From Paenibacillus terricola (GTDB taxonomy: Bacteria; Bacillota; Bacilli; Paenibacillales; Paenibacillaceae), in the NCBI RefSeq assembly GCF_014779765.1, contig NZ_JACXZA010000004.1, forward strand, positions 186,001-250,000: a DNA stretch of 64,000 nucleotides, given 5' to 3'. Each line of letters opens with the position of its first letter. Position 1 is the first letter of the stretch. Positions 7,529 through 16,520 of the stretch are shown here, piece by piece. The notes beneath the pieces were generated by a model. It saw only the letters and a program-made list of their open reading frames with translations, searched no databases and was not told where the DNA came from. The position numbers and the translations under genes were made by a program.

Positions 7529-8515
7529 ATGCTGAAATTGAGATATTTGTACACGAACGAGGATTTGGCCGCAATGATTTTGCGCAATTGGGAGTTTGAC
7601 GAGGACTCCTTGGAGATGTTCCAGTATTACCGGATTTCCTCGAATGCGATTTATCCCTTCAGACGTGAAGGGGCCGTGCAGCTGTTGCGTTTCGCACCAA
7701 TAGCGGAGAAGCGTAAAGAGAATGTGGAAGCCGAACTTGCGTTCATCGCTAACTTGCGTACCGAAGGGTACGGGGTGATGGAGGCGGTGAAGTCCAAGCG
7801 GGGAGAAGAGCTAATCGAGGTGCGGACGCCATGGGGTGATTATTATGCTTCTGTGTTCAAGCGAGTGCCAGGCGTGCAGATCGGCAAGACGGAGCTTCGC
7901 GATGGCATTGTGTTCAGCCATGGTCAGGCATTAGGACGGCTTCATAAGCTGAGCAGTCATTATGAGCCTATGGGCAGCAAGAGATGGTGCTACGAAGATG
8001 TGCTGATGTGGATCGAGGAGGAGTTGGCTGAATTTCCTCAAGAGACGGCCGCGCTGCGGGAAGCTGAGCGGCTGCGGGTATATTTTGCCCAAGTTCCGAA
8101 GACAGTGCGTAATTATGGGCTCGTACATTATGACTTTGAGTATGACAATGTGTTCTACGATGAGGCGACAAGCAGCTGTTATGCAATTGATTTCGACGAT
8201 GCGATGTACCATTGGTATGCGATGGATATCGAGCAGGCGCTGGACAGCTTGAAGGACTGCATTCCGGAGGAGAGCTACGAGCGGAAGAAGCAAATCTTCA
8301 TCGACGGCTACCAATCGGAGCATGAGCTTGCGGAGGGCTTCGAGGCAATCGTACCAGCCTGCAGGCGGTTCGCGAATCTGTATGGCTATGTCCGCGTGCT
8401 CCGCTCCGTTGCAGAGCAGTGGGAAAATGAGCCGGAATGGATGGTTCGGCTGAGAGAACGACTAGAGCGGTCGATGGTGGGGAAAGCCAGCCAATTCGAT
8501 ACGGACATCCAGTAA
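7529..8515 (+). CDS. aminoglycoside-phosphotransferase-like kinase
   Basis: A 328-residue cytoplasmic protein with a protein-kinase-like fold of the APH/choline kinase type. The Brenner-type catalytic motif is seen as LVHYDFEYDNVFYDE, followed by the metal-binding CYAIDFDDAMYHWYAMDIE. The ATP-binding N-lobe is less clear (AVQLLRFAP, then EAELAFIANL). Such proteins phosphorylate small hydroxylated molecules; the substrate is unknown and antibiotic resistance should not be assumed. Of two nearby ATGs, the second (7529) is seven bases after GAGGAG and is preferred to the one at 7523. It is a single gene with its own terminator. Confidence 0.75.
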   Translation: MLKLRYLYTNEDLAAMILRNWEFDEDSLEMFQYYRISSNAIYPFRREGAVQLLRFAPIAEKRKENVEAELAFIANLRTEGYGVMEAVKSKRGEELIEVRTPWGDYYASVFKRVPGVQIGKTELRDGIVFSHGQALGRLHKLSSHYEPMGSKRWCYEDVLMWIEEELAEFPQETAALREAERLRVYFAQVPKTVRNYGLVHYDFEYDNVFYDEATSSCYAIDFDDAMYHWYAMDIEQALDSLKDCIPEESYERKKQIFIDGYQSEHELAEGFEAIVPACRRFANLYGYVRVLRSVAEQWENEPEWMVRLRERLERSMVGKASQFDTDIQ

Positions 8516-8538
8516 AACTAACTGTATGGGACTATAGC

Positions 8539-8565
8539 ACACTCCGTTCGCGGAGTGTTTTTTTT
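8539..8565 (+). terminator. intrinsic terminator
   Basis: ACACTCCG, a TTCG loop and CGGAGTGT form a perfect stem followed by seven T residues. It ends the kinase-like gene. Confidence 0.85.
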
Positions 8566-8656
8566 GTTAGGCAGGCGGTTTCGTATTGACAATAATATCC
8601 ATTAAATCCTAATATAATTACGAAACCGTGTAGTAATCTAATTGGGAGTCGAGAGG

Positions 8657-9403
8657 ATGATCGAAATGATCGTACAGAAGCTTCAATGGGCAGGCATACG
8701 CATAGAGTCGGGCAATACGCGAATTGTAATCGACCCGCTGTACAATTTCCCGGTGAAGTTCGGGCAGCCGCATGAAGCGATGCTGCCGCTCGATCAATAT
8801 GGACCGGTCGATGCTGTTCTTATTACGCATCATCATGGCGATCATTTCGATCCAGCGGCTATCGCATCGTTCTATGGTTCCGATATTCCGGTCTACCTCC
8901 CAGAAGGGTCACTCAAGTATGTGGAGAACAGCGAGCTTACGAATCTCCAGGGCGTTAAGCTTGGCGAGACGGTAGTGATCGGTTCAGCGAAGGCGACGGC
9001 ATCCTACGCTGCAGATGGGCTTGGAGACCCGCAGATTTCATGGGTTGTGGAAGGCGGAGGCAAGAAGCTGCTCCATAGCGGCGATACGTTGTGGCACGGC
9101 TATTGGTGGCGGATGGTCCGTAAGCATGGAGCATTCGATGTGGTATGTCTGCCAGTCAATGCGGCTGTCGTGCAGTTCCCGGGTTTAATGCCAAGCGGCC
9201 AACCGATCACGATGTCGCCAGAGCAGGCAGTGTCCGCTGCTGTCGTGCTGGAGGCTGCCGTTTTGCTGCCGATTCATTATCGCGCCATTCATCGTCCGCC
9301 GCTGTATACAGAGACACTCGATATTGTAGAGCGGCTTGAGGAGGCAGCACGGGACCGAATGAAGCTTGCCATCTTGCAGTCGGAAGACACGCTCATTGTA
9401 TAA
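8657..9403 (+). CDS. MBL-fold metallohydrolase, UlaG-like
   Basis: A 248-residue metallo-beta-lactamase-fold enzyme. The metal-binding motif THHHGDHFD is present near residue 60, with HSGDTLW and the C-terminal LPIHYR as further ligand positions. Its short form resembles the UlaG-like group of hydrolases that act on small phosphoesters or lactones rather than beta-lactams. GGGAG is eight bases before this ATG; the next ATG (8666) is also possible. It is cytoplasmic and has no signal peptide. It is followed by a TetR gene 113 bases downstream. The substrate is unknown. Confidence 0.75.
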   Translation: MIEMIVQKLQWAGIRIESGNTRIVIDPLYNFPVKFGQPHEAMLPLDQYGPVDAVLITHHHGDHFDPAAIASFYGSDIPVYLPEGSLKYVENSELTNLQGVKLGETVVIGSAKATASYAADGLGDPQISWVVEGGGKKLLHSGDTLWHGYWWRMVRKHGAFDVVCLPVNAAVVQFPGLMPSGQPITMSPEQAVSAAVVLEAAVLLPIHYRAIHRPPLYTETLDIVERLEEAARDRMKLAILQSEDTLIV

Positions 9404-9474
9404 CAGCTCGAACGGGGCGGGACGCGAATACCTTTGCAAGAAGATGACGAGATGGCTATATTAATTACGTATCG

Positions 9475-9493
9475 GTATCGTAACGCAATCCAT
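9475..9493. promoter_or_regulatory. possible operator before the TetR gene
   Basis: TTACG (9475-9479) and CGTAA (9489-9493) form a short inverted repeat 24 bases before the TetR start. It is a plausible autoregulatory site but the arms are only five bases. Confidence 0.25.
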
Positions 9494-9516
9494 TTTCGAA
9501 TCGGGGAGAGTCTACA

Positions 9517-10125
9517 GTGAGTTCTGATATTCCACCACGCAGACCAGGCAGGCCGCGCAGCGAACAGGCGGATGAAGCCATTCTAAGAGCAGCCCGTGAA
9601 CTCATATTGGAATTTGGTGTACAAAGCTTCAGCATGGATATGCTTGCTCTTCGGGCAGGCGTCAGCAAGCCGACGATCTACCGCAGATGGGGAACGAAGG
9701 AGGAGCTGTTAACGGACGCCATCGGTTACGCTTCGGAACAAACTGTAATTCCTGATACGGGCGACGCATTGCTCGATTTGCGTCAGCTGTTGGAGCAGAT
9801 GCTCGGCTCGTTAGAAGAGCGCTTCGGAGGTAAGATAGCCTCTGCGCATAAGATGATCGCAGGCATTATCGATTCGCAGCAGTCCCTTCAGCAATATGAA
9901 GAGAACTTCATCCGGCCGCGCCGCAAGGCTTACCGGGAGATCATCCAACGCGGCAAGCGAAGCGGGCAAATCCGGGAAGATGCGGACGAAGAAACACTGA
10001 TTGACTTGGTAAGCGGCTCTTATTTCTACTGCTTGCTGTTCAAACCGCAGGAGATGACCTCGGGCCAATGGCTTCAGCAGGTATGGCGGCTGCTGGAGGA
10101 CGGGATAGGCAAACTGCGAACGTAG
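9517..10125 (+). CDS. TetR/AcrR-family regulator
   Basis: A 202-residue DNA-binding repressor. The N-terminal helix-turn-helix covers residues about 15-60 (ILRAARELILEFG, VSKPTIYRRWGTKEELL), and the rest is the helical ligand-binding and dimer domain. The GTG start lies after GGGGAGAG. The C-terminal part with RKAYREIIQRGKRSGQIRED resembles the AefR-like branch. It could control itself, the MBL gene upstream or the SDR gene downstream. A terminator follows at once. Confidence 0.85.
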   Translation: MSSDIPPRRPGRPRSEQADEAILRAARELILEFGVQSFSMDMLALRAGVSKPTIYRRWGTKEELLTDAIGYASEQTVIPDTGDALLDLRQLLEQMLGSLEERFGGKIASAHKMIAGIIDSQQSLQQYEENFIRPRRKAYREIIQRGKRSGQIREDADEETLIDLVSGSYFYCLLFKPQEMTSGQWLQQVWRLLEDGIGKLRT

Positions 10126-10167
10126 GCTTGAATTGAGCGGTGCAACGGACTTTTCATTCGATAATGC

Positions 10168-10196
10168 AGCCCCGCCTTGGACAGGTGGGGCTGTTT
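10168..10196 (+). terminator. intrinsic terminator
   Basis: AGCCCCGCCT (10168-10177) pairs with AGGTGGGGCT (10183-10192) with one G-T pair, followed by GTTT. It ends the TetR gene. Confidence 0.7.
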
Positions 10197-10298
10197 GCAT
10201 GGCAGAAGCATTGTTCTCCTTCTAAGACTAAAAATAGAAATGGTGCGAATACTACCCTTTGGTTCACATGGCAGTTGAATTGAAGGGAGAGCTTATCT

Positions 10299-11060
10299 AT
10301 GACAACAATGAACGGTAAAGTCATCATTATTACAGGCGGTGCCAGCGGTATCGGTAAGGAGACAGCGCTGAAGCTGGCGGTTCAAGGTGCAACACTTGTT
10401 ATTGCGGACTACAATGATGCTGCTGCGCAGCAGCTTGTGACAGAGCTGGAATCGTCGAATGTGACAGCGGCTGCTTATAAAGTCGACGTCTCCAAAGGAG
10501 ACGAAGTCAAAGCACTTATCGATTGGACGGTTCAGAAGTACGGAACGTTGAGCGGCATTTTCAACAATGCGGGCATTGGCTTGGTTAAGCCGTTCCTAGA
10601 GATGGATCCTGCATCGTACCACCGTGTTATTGATGTGGATCAGCACAGCGTCTACTATGGCATGTATTATGCGGCGCGGAAAATGGTCGAGCTCGGCGTG
10701 GCCGGTACGATCGTCAATACAGCTTCGATCTACGGTACGATGGCGGCGATCGGCAGCTTTAATTACAACGCAGCGAAAGCAGCTGTCGTTATGATGACCA
10801 AGTCCGGTGCGCTGGAGCTTGCCGAACATAATATTCGGGTCGTTGCCGTTGCGCCTGGTTTCATCAATACGCCGATCCTCGGCAATGACGACTCGATTAA
10901 GAATCATCTTGGTTCCCTACATATGAGGGGCAGAATCATTCAGCCGGAGCAGGTTGCGAGCGTCGTAGCATTCTTGTTCAGCGAAGCGGCAAGCGCCATT
11001 AACGGCCAGACGATTCCGGTTGATGACGGTTATCTGAGCTTTAAAACAAAGCAGGGTTAA
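10299..11060 (+). CDS. SDR-family oxidoreductase
   Basis: A 253-residue classical short-chain dehydrogenase. The cofactor motif is TGGASGIGKE, an NNAG motif follows (FNNAGIGLVKPF), and the catalytic tyrosine and lysine are in FNYNAAKAAV with the serine in NTASIYG. The C-terminal VAPGFINTPIL is typical of the fold. The acidic residue in IADYND suggests a preference for NAD(H). AAGGGAGAG is eight bases before the ATG. It is a single gene between a TetR gene and a terminator. The substrate cannot be read from sequence. Confidence 0.85.
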   Translation: MTTMNGKVIIITGGASGIGKETALKLAVQGATLVIADYNDAAAQQLVTELESSNVTAAAYKVDVSKGDEVKALIDWTVQKYGTLSGIFNNAGIGLVKPFLEMDPASYHRVIDVDQHSVYYGMYYAARKMVELGVAGTIVNTASIYGTMAAIGSFNYNAAKAAVVMMTKSGALELAEHNIRVVAVAPGFINTPILGNDDSIKNHLGSLHMRGRIIQPEQVASVVAFLFSEAASAINGQTIPVDDGYLSFKTKQG

Positions 11061-11084
11061 TCCAATAGATAAGGTATTTATGAG

Positions 11085-11127
11085 AGAAGTCCTTCAACCG
11101 CGACTTGGCGGCGAAGGGCTTCTTTTT
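11085..11127 (+). terminator. intrinsic terminator
   Basis: AGAAGTCCTTC (11085-11095) pairs with GAAGGGCTTCT (11113-11123), followed by TTTT. It ends the SDR gene. Confidence 0.75.
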
Positions 11128-11229
11128 ATCGTATATGCCTTTTAATTGGGGTCTGCATTCCGGATTTAGAAATGGGCGAGAAATGTTATAGTGATAACAT
11201 ATAGGAAGACCTAAGAAGGGGGTAAAGCA

Positions 11230-11697
11230 ATGACAACTTTGAATGGAATACCAGTCGCGAAAGCCGAAATGATGATCCGTAAGCCGGTGACAGAAGTGTT
11301 CGAAGCCTTCATTGCCCCGGCCATTACGACGAAGTTTTGGTTCACGAAGAGCAGCGGACGACTGAAAGAGGGAAGCCGCGTTCGATGGGAATGGGAGATG
11401 TACGGCGTGTCGGACGAGCTGAATGTGCTAGCGGTTGAACGCAATGAGCGGATCCGAGTTCAGTGGTCGGATGGTACGGAGACGGAGTGGAGCTTCACCC
11501 CGAGAGCGGATAATGAGACGATGGTGACGATCACAACCTCTGGATACACAGGCAATGGGGACGCAATCGTTGGACGAGCTATCGACGATATGGGAGGGTA
11601 CACGATTGTACTCTGCGGAGCCAAGGCTTACCTGGAGCATGGCATTCAGCTCAACCTCGTAGCGGACAAGGCCCCTTATGCGAATGTGAATCGATGA
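11230..11697 (+). CDS. SRPBCC (AHSA1-type) protein
   Basis: A 155-residue START-like helix-grip protein. Characteristic segments are IRKPVTEVFEAFIAPAITTK and FWFTKSSGRLKEG near the N-terminus, and ERIRVQWSDGTETEWSFTP in the middle. These proteins bind a hydrophobic ligand in a deep cavity; the role of bacterial AHSA1 copies is mostly unknown. AGAAGGGGG precedes the ATG. It is a single gene with a terminator directly after it. Two more members of the family lie at 60.8-61.7 kb. Confidence 0.8.
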   Translation: MTTLNGIPVAKAEMMIRKPVTEVFEAFIAPAITTKFWFTKSSGRLKEGSRVRWEWEMYGVSDELNVLAVERNERIRVQWSDGTETEWSFTPRADNETMVTITTSGYTGNGDAIVGRAIDDMGGYTIVLCGAKAYLEHGIQLNLVADKAPYANVNR

Positions 11698-11715
11698 AAA
11701 GAAGGAAAAGCAAAG

Positions 11716-11746
11716 CCCGGCAGCCGAGTAGGCAGCCGGGTTTTGT
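11716..11746 (+). terminator. intrinsic terminator
   Basis: CCCGGCAGCC and GGCAGCCGGG form a stem with one mismatch, followed by TTTTG. Confidence 0.7.
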
Positions 11747-11821
11747 TCATGAATATAAGCTCATAATTGGGCGCAGACCCCGGTTATAAAGTGAAGATGT
11801 CGTTCATACATTGTAAATAAA

Positions 11822-11836
11822 TGAATGACTCATTCA
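11822..11836. promoter_or_regulatory. TetR-type operator TGAATGA-C-TCATTCA
   Basis: A 15-base palindrome with perfect arms (11822-11828 and 11830-11836) lies 22 bases before the SDR start. The half-sites match the TGAATGA/TCATTCA arms known for several TetR-family regulators, including the Bacillus FadR type. The TetR gene that follows the SDR gene in the same operon is the likely binder. Confidence 0.55.
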
Positions 11837-11857
11837 ATCATTACTGGAGGGGTTCCT

Positions 11858-12763
11858 ATGAACGGACTGAACCAAGAAGATTACGCAGGTGTGAAAGGGC
11901 AATACGCCCTTATAACAGGCGCGACGAGCGGGATCGGATTAGCGGCTGCCTATGCGCTGGCGGCAAGAGGGATGAATCTTGGCATTGTTGCACGTAACGA
12001 AGCCAAAGCCGATGAAGTTGCGGCGCGGCTGCGGGCATCCTGCAGCGAGTCGATTAACGTTGATGTTTTTATCGCGGACCTATCCTCGCAGCATTCCATT
12101 CGGGACGTGGCGGACCAAATTGCGGCCAAATGTCCAAAGATCGACCGCTTGATCAATAATGCCGGCGCCATGTTCGTCGAACGCAGGTTAACGGCGGATG
12201 GGTTAGAGATGACCTGGGCGGTTAATCATATGGCGCCATTCTTGCTGACTACCCTTCTCCTAGAGCGGGGGATGCTGGCTGAGCATGCACGCATTATTAC
12301 GACATCGTCGCATGGCCACAAAATGGCCAGAAAAGGCATCAGCTTCGAAGATTTGAGCGGGAAGCGGCAGTTTGGGCTGTTGGGGAAAATGACCGGCGGT
12401 CCGAATTTTCGATATGGCGAGACGAAGCTGGCGAATATATTGTTCACATCCGAGCTGGCGCAGCGGCTGGAGGGTACAGGTATTACAGCTTATAGCTTTG
12501 ATCCCGGGCTTGTCTCCACGAACTTCAATCAGGACAATGGTCTATTGGCAAGAATGACGATGGCGGTCATGAAACGTTTCGCGAGCACGGCCGAGCATGG
12601 GGCGGAAACGTTGGTCTGGCTGGCAGAAACGGACGCGGCGAATTTAGCCAATGGGGGCTACTACGCAGATAAGCAGGTGAGGATACCTTCTGCAGCGGCA
12701 CGCGATAAGGAAGCAGCGAAGAGACTATGGGAAGTGAGCGAAGCACAAGTACATGTATCCTAA
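11858..12763 (+). CDS. SDR-family oxidoreductase, retinol-dehydrogenase-like
   Basis: A 301-residue short-chain dehydrogenase of the longer RDH-like type. It shows ITGATSGIGLAAAYALAARG, the arginine of VARNEAKA that suggests NADP(H), LINNAGAMFVERR, the catalytic serine in TTSSHGHK and the YGETKLAN motif. A GGAGGGG site precedes this ATG; an earlier in-frame ATG at 11825 lies inside the operator and is unlikely. It is followed after 45 bases by a TetR gene, so the two form an operon that is probably self-regulated through the palindrome upstream. The substrate is unknown. Confidence 0.85.
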   Translation: MNGLNQEDYAGVKGQYALITGATSGIGLAAAYALAARGMNLGIVARNEAKADEVAARLRASCSESINVDVFIADLSSQHSIRDVADQIAAKCPKIDRLINNAGAMFVERRLTADGLEMTWAVNHMAPFLLTTLLLERGMLAEHARIITTSSHGHKMARKGISFEDLSGKRQFGLLGKMTGGPNFRYGETKLANILFTSELAQRLEGTGITAYSFDPGLVSTNFNQDNGLLARMTMAVMKRFASTAEHGAETLVWLAETDAANLANGGYYADKQVRIPSAAARDKEAAKRLWEVSEAQVHVS

Positions 12764-12808
12764 CCATAACGGATAGGCTTACTCCCTACAGAGGAAGAAG
12801 GATTCCAT

Positions 12809-13399
12809 ATGCCAAGAGTAGCGAAGGAACTGGCGGAGCAGGCTTTCGACGAACGGAGAGAGCAGATCAAACGGGCGGCGCTCCGGATTTTTGCGGAGAA
12901 GGGGCTTGCAAGTACGAAGATGAGCATGATCGCGGATGAGGCGGGCATTAGCCACGGGCTGACTTATCGCTATTTCCGCTCGAAAGAGGAGATCTTCGTG
13001 CTGCTCGTAGAAGAGGCGATCGAAGAGGCCGCGGAGGCGCTTCGGAATATTGGGCAACTGCCAGGGACGCCGCTGGAACAAGTAAGAGCATTCGCGCTTC
13101 GGCTGCTTGACGAGGGTCATCGACATTATTTTATGCTCGTCCAGCACGCGCACAAGTCAGAGGACGTTCCCCCTAAGGCGAAGGAGGCTGTGCAACGTTA
13201 TTCTCCTCAGTCCACGGTCGAACTGCTAATCCCTATCTTCATCCGAGGGCAAGAGGCGGGACAATTCGCGGAGGGTGATCCGTGCAGGCGGATGATTCTG
13301 TTCCTGTCAATTCTGACGGGGCTTATGCTTCAGGATTCAAAGTTGCCGGGGGTTGAATGGGCGCAAGAGGTGAATCGGCTGATGCGCGTATTGACCTAA
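12809..13399 (+). CDS. TetR/AcrR-family regulator
   Basis: A 196-residue repressor. The DNA-binding domain covers residues about 15-65 with IKRAALRIFAEKGLAST and ISHGLTYRYFRSKEEIF. The remaining helical region would bind an unknown inducer. AAGAAGG stands before the ATG. As the second gene of the SDR operon it most likely represses its own promoter at 11.8 kb. Confidence 0.85.
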   Translation: MPRVAKELAEQAFDERREQIKRAALRIFAEKGLASTKMSMIADEAGISHGLTYRYFRSKEEIFVLLVEEAIEEAAEALRNIGQLPGTPLEQVRAFALRLLDEGHRHYFMLVQHAHKSEDVPPKAKEAVQRYSPQSTVELLIPIFIRGQEAGQFAEGDPCRRMILFLSILTGLMLQDSKLPGVEWAQEVNRLMRVLT

Positions 13400-13418
13400 T
13401 GCAAAGGGCTATACGCAC

Positions 13419-13454
13419 AAAGACCTTCACTGATACTCCCCAGTGAAGGTCTTT
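13419..13454. terminator. bidirectional intrinsic terminator
   Basis: AAAGACCTTCACTG (13419-13432) and CAGTGAAGGTCTTT (13441-13454) are perfect inverted copies. They separate convergent TetR and SDR genes. Confidence 0.85.
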
Positions 13455-13463
13455 GTCGTAGCG

Positions 13464-14213
13464 TTAACGCAGCATGATCGATCCGCCATCGACCATAAGC
13501 GTCTGACCGGTCATATAGCTCGCATCGTCGCTTGCGAGGAATACAGCAACGCGTCCGATATCTTGCTCGCAATCTCCCATCCGCTTGAGCGGAATGCCGT
13601 TGATCATAGCCTCATACTCGGCAGGGAAGTATTCGCTCCACTTCTGCACGCCCGGCGAATTGGCGATCGGGCTGATTAAGTTGACGTTAATGCCGTCAAC
13701 GCCCCATTCATTCGCGGCTACGCGCGACAGACCGCGAATGGCCTCCTTCGCCGCTCCGTAAGCGCCCTGCGTCGGCATGCCGCTAAGTCCTGCGCCGGAG
13801 GCGAAGTTGATGACCGACCCCTTGTTCTCCTTCAAGTATGGATAGCAGTGCTGCATCAGGTGGAAGGTCGGGTAGAAGCTTGTATTGAACGACAGCGCCA
13901 GATCTTCCGGCGTCGTCTCCGTGAGCATGACCTGCTTGGAGACATGCGCATTATTGACCAGAATATGAACCGTTCCGAATGCTTGCACCGTTTCATCCAC
14001 GATGCGTTTGAGCTCGGCTTGGTTTGTAATATCGGCTTTGATGAATTTGCCTTGGCCGATTTCATTCAGTTCCTTCTCCGTAGCCAGTCCGCCCTCGTTG
14101 TTGACATCCACAATGACGACCTTAGCGCCTTCCTTGGCCATAGCGTGCGCAATGCCGCGACCGATGCCGGAAGCGCCGCCTGTAATGATGGCTACGCGAT
14201 CTTGTAGTTTCAT
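13464..14213 (-). CDS. SDR-family oxidoreductase
   Basis: A 249-residue classical SDR. It has the cofactor motif TGGASGIGRG, an aspartate in IVDVNN that favours NAD(H), a modified LVNNAH motif in place of NNAG, the catalytic YGAAK, and the C-terminal SYMTGQTLMVDGG. AGGAGG lies nine bases before the ATG. It is 47 bases downstream of another SDR gene on the same strand, so the two are likely co-transcribed. The substrate is unknown. Confidence 0.85.
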   Translation of the reverse strand: MKLQDRVAIITGGASGIGRGIAHAMAKEGAKVVIVDVNNEGGLATEKELNEIGQGKFIKADITNQAELKRIVDETVQAFGTVHILVNNAHVSKQVMLTETTPEDLALSFNTSFYPTFHLMQHCYPYLKENKGSVINFASGAGLSGMPTQGAYGAAKEAIRGLSRVAANEWGVDGINVNLISPIANSPGVQKWSEYFPAEYEAMINGIPLKRMGDCEQDIGRVAVFLASDDASYMTGQTLMVDGGSIMLR

Positions 14214-14260
14214 GATGTAATTCCTCCTATATGGAAAGTTATAATGAGTGAAGATTCGAA

Positions 14261-15016
14261 TTATAAGGTCAAACCGCCGTCAACAAGCACGATAGAGCCG
14301 GTCATGTAGCTTGCTTTGTCGGAAGCGAGGAATGCGACAACCTCTGCAAGCTCATCCGGCTGCGCATATCGTCCCATGCGCATATTGCCGATTTCCTCCG
14401 GCACGTAGCCGCCCGTCATGAAGGTTTGCTCGACGCTCTTCGTCAGCGCGGTCTCTACGCCGCCCGGGCAGATGCCGTTGATCCGGATGCCCTTCTTCAC
14501 ATATTCGATTGCAGCGCCTTTCGTCAGACCGACGACAGCATGCTTACTGGCAGAATAAGCCGATGCGCTGTGCTCGCTCTTCACGCCGGCCGTTGAGGCC
14601 GTATTGATGATCGTACCGCTCTGCTGTTGTTCCATGACTTTGAGTACATATTTCATGCCGAGGAATACGCCTCGGACATTGACGTTGATGACGCGGTCGA
14701 ATTCGTTCTCATCGATGTCCGCGAGCTTCGCAAACTTCTGAACGACTCCAACATTGTTGAAGAAAATATCGATGCGGCCGTAGGCATCCATCGCAGCTTG
14801 TACATAATGCTGAACATCCTCGGTCTTCGAGACGTCGGCTTGTACGAAGATCGCCTCGCCGCCTTGTTCATGAATCAGTCGAACGGTCTCCTGACCAGAT
14901 GCTTCGTTGAAATCAACGACCACGATTGTGGCGCCGTAGCTGGACATTTTCAAACTGCTTGCACGACCGATGCCGCTTCCTGCTCCCGTAACGACTGCTA
15001 TTTTATGATCCAACAT
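14261..15016 (-). CDS. SDR-family oxidoreductase
   Basis: A 251-residue classical SDR with TGAGSGIGRASS, VVDFNE (NAD type), FFNNVGVV in the NNAG position, the serine in INTAST, the YSASK motif, and SYMTGSIVLVDGG at the end. A longer frame starts at 15082, but the ATG at 15016 is nine bases after AAAGGG and places the cofactor motif at the usual distance from the N-terminus. It is the first gene of a two-SDR operon, and an AraC gene runs the other way from the shared 147-base spacer. Confidence 0.85.
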   Translation of the reverse strand: MLDHKIAVVTGAGSGIGRASSLKMSSYGATIVVVDFNEASGQETVRLIHEQGGEAIFVQADVSKTEDVQHYVQAAMDAYGRIDIFFNNVGVVQKFAKLADIDENEFDRVINVNVRGVFLGMKYVLKVMEQQQSGTIINTASTAGVKSEHSASAYSASKHAVVGLTKGAAIEYVKKGIRINGICPGGVETALTKSVEQTFMTGGYVPEEIGNMRMGRYAQPDELAEVVAFLASDKASYMTGSIVLVDGGLTL

Positions 15017-15162
15017 TTCGTTCATCCCTTTCGAGCGTGGTAGCAGATGTTTCACTGCAACCTCAGTGTAATGCGCTTTCATAACGGTTAATTGTATTTA
15101 TTCATGATTTGTTGTACTTTTTTCATCATAGATGGTTAACCCTAATTGCGATGGAGGCTCGT

Positions 15163-16437
15163 ATGAATACGTTAATCGAGCTCAATACATTCGGCAGGCT
15201 GCTTCATCATGCGCTGCAGCTTCCGGTATTTGTTATACAGCCAGGGCGGACAATCGATTCGGTCTACGTCGATGCTGTCATTGCCGACAATCCATACTTT
15301 GCACCGATTCGCGAACAGATCGCCGGTTATGCCTATGCGTTGTATGCAGCGGATCAACCGATTCATTTTACCCGTACGCGTCTTCAATACTTCTTCGTCA
15401 ATGCGCTTGATGAGGAACGGCTTGTGGGGACGCTTGTCGTTGGGCCATACTTGCATGCGAGGATAGAAGAAGGTGCAAGCAATGAATTCGATATGCTGCA
15501 TGCCGAGAATCGCGGGCGGCTGCTCGACTTATATGGACAGCTTGCGATCGTCGCGGAGGAACGAGCGCAAGCGATAAGTCTCATGGTTTACTTCGCCATT
15601 CGCAGGCAGGCGGTTGATCCGTCCATTACGCCTCTTTCAGCCGATGTGCCGATGCTGGTCCCGGTTGTGGAGAAGCATGAGCGGGAAACGGAGCTGTCTC
15701 GAGGCAGACGCAGCGGCCTGCTGCATACGAATCTGTCGCATGAGCGTGTGCTGCTTCAATATGTCCGTGCAGGGGAAAGCGAGCGGGTTCGGGACTTCGT
15801 CATGGAGTCCATTATCGGGGAAGACGAATTCGGTCTGTTATCCAAGCGAAGCCGCCTTCGCAGCGAGAAGAACCTGATGATTACAGGCATTGCCCTGATT
15901 TGTCGGGCAGCGATTGAGGGCGGCTTACACGAAGAGGATGCGTTAACGCTCAGTGATAGCTACATCCAGCTGCTGGAGGAGAAGGACGCGCTGCAGGAGG
16001 TCAGCATGGTCATGGCGGAGGCGCTGTTCGACTTCGTCGATCGGGTGGCGGACGTACGTCGAGGCCATTATTCGCCCGCTGTGCAAGATTGTCTGCATGA
16101 GATCGCCAACCAATTGTACGGCGAGATTACGCTTGATCGGCTCGCTGAGTTAACGCATCTGAGTCCGAATTACTTGTCTGGCTTATTCAAGAAAGAGGTA
16201 GGTCTTACGATTTCGGAGTATGTGCAACGCGAACGGATCGAGGAGGCGAAGAGACTGCTTGCTCTGACCGACTATCCGATCACCGACATCGCGACATGGC
16301 TTAATTTCAGCGACCAAAGTTATTTCAATAAGGTGTTCAAGCGATGGCAGGGCAGCACGCCGAAGAGCTATCGACAATCCGAGCAGCGTCCGGGGCGCAA
16401 ACGTACCGAGCTGACCAGTACGGAACAGAACCAATAG
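15163..16437 (+). CDS. AraC-family regulator
   Basis: A 424-residue regulator. The C-terminal 100 residues carry two helix-turn-helix motifs (ITLDRLAELTHLSPNYLSGL and YPITDIATWLNFSDQSYF, then the FKRWQGSTPKSYR end). The long N-terminal half has no family I recognise; it probably senses a ligand or a partner protein. GGAGG is five bases before this ATG, whereas the earlier TTG lacks a site. Its position next to the divergent two-SDR operon suggests that it activates that operon. Confidence 0.85.
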   Translation: MNTLIELNTFGRLLHHALQLPVFVIQPGRTIDSVYVDAVIADNPYFAPIREQIAGYAYALYAADQPIHFTRTRLQYFFVNALDEERLVGTLVVGPYLHARIEEGASNEFDMLHAENRGRLLDLYGQLAIVAEERAQAISLMVYFAIRRQAVDPSITPLSADVPMLVPVVEKHERETELSRGRRSGLLHTNLSHERVLLQYVRAGESERVRDFVMESIIGEDEFGLLSKRSRLRSEKNLMITGIALICRAAIEGGLHEEDALTLSDSYIQLLEEKDALQEVSMVMAEALFDFVDRVADVRRGHYSPAVQDCLHEIANQLYGEITLDRLAELTHLSPNYLSGLFKKEVGLTISEYVQRERIEEAKRLLALTDYPITDIATWLNFSDQSYFNKVFKRWQGSTPKSYRQSEQRPGRKRTELTSTEQNQ

Positions 16438-16441
16438 GATA

Positions 16442-16480
16442 AGAAGAGACCAATCTCCCGATCGGGGACTGGTCTCTTCT
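16442..16480. terminator. bidirectional hairpin terminator
   Basis: AGAAGAGACCA (16442-16452) pairs with TGGTCTCTTCT (16470-16480) and an inner CTCCC/GGGGA pairing. It separates the convergent AraC and MarR genes. Confidence 0.6.
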
Positions 16481-16520
16481 GCATGCGCGAAATGCGTAAG
16501 TGCTTCGTTATTCCTGTTCA

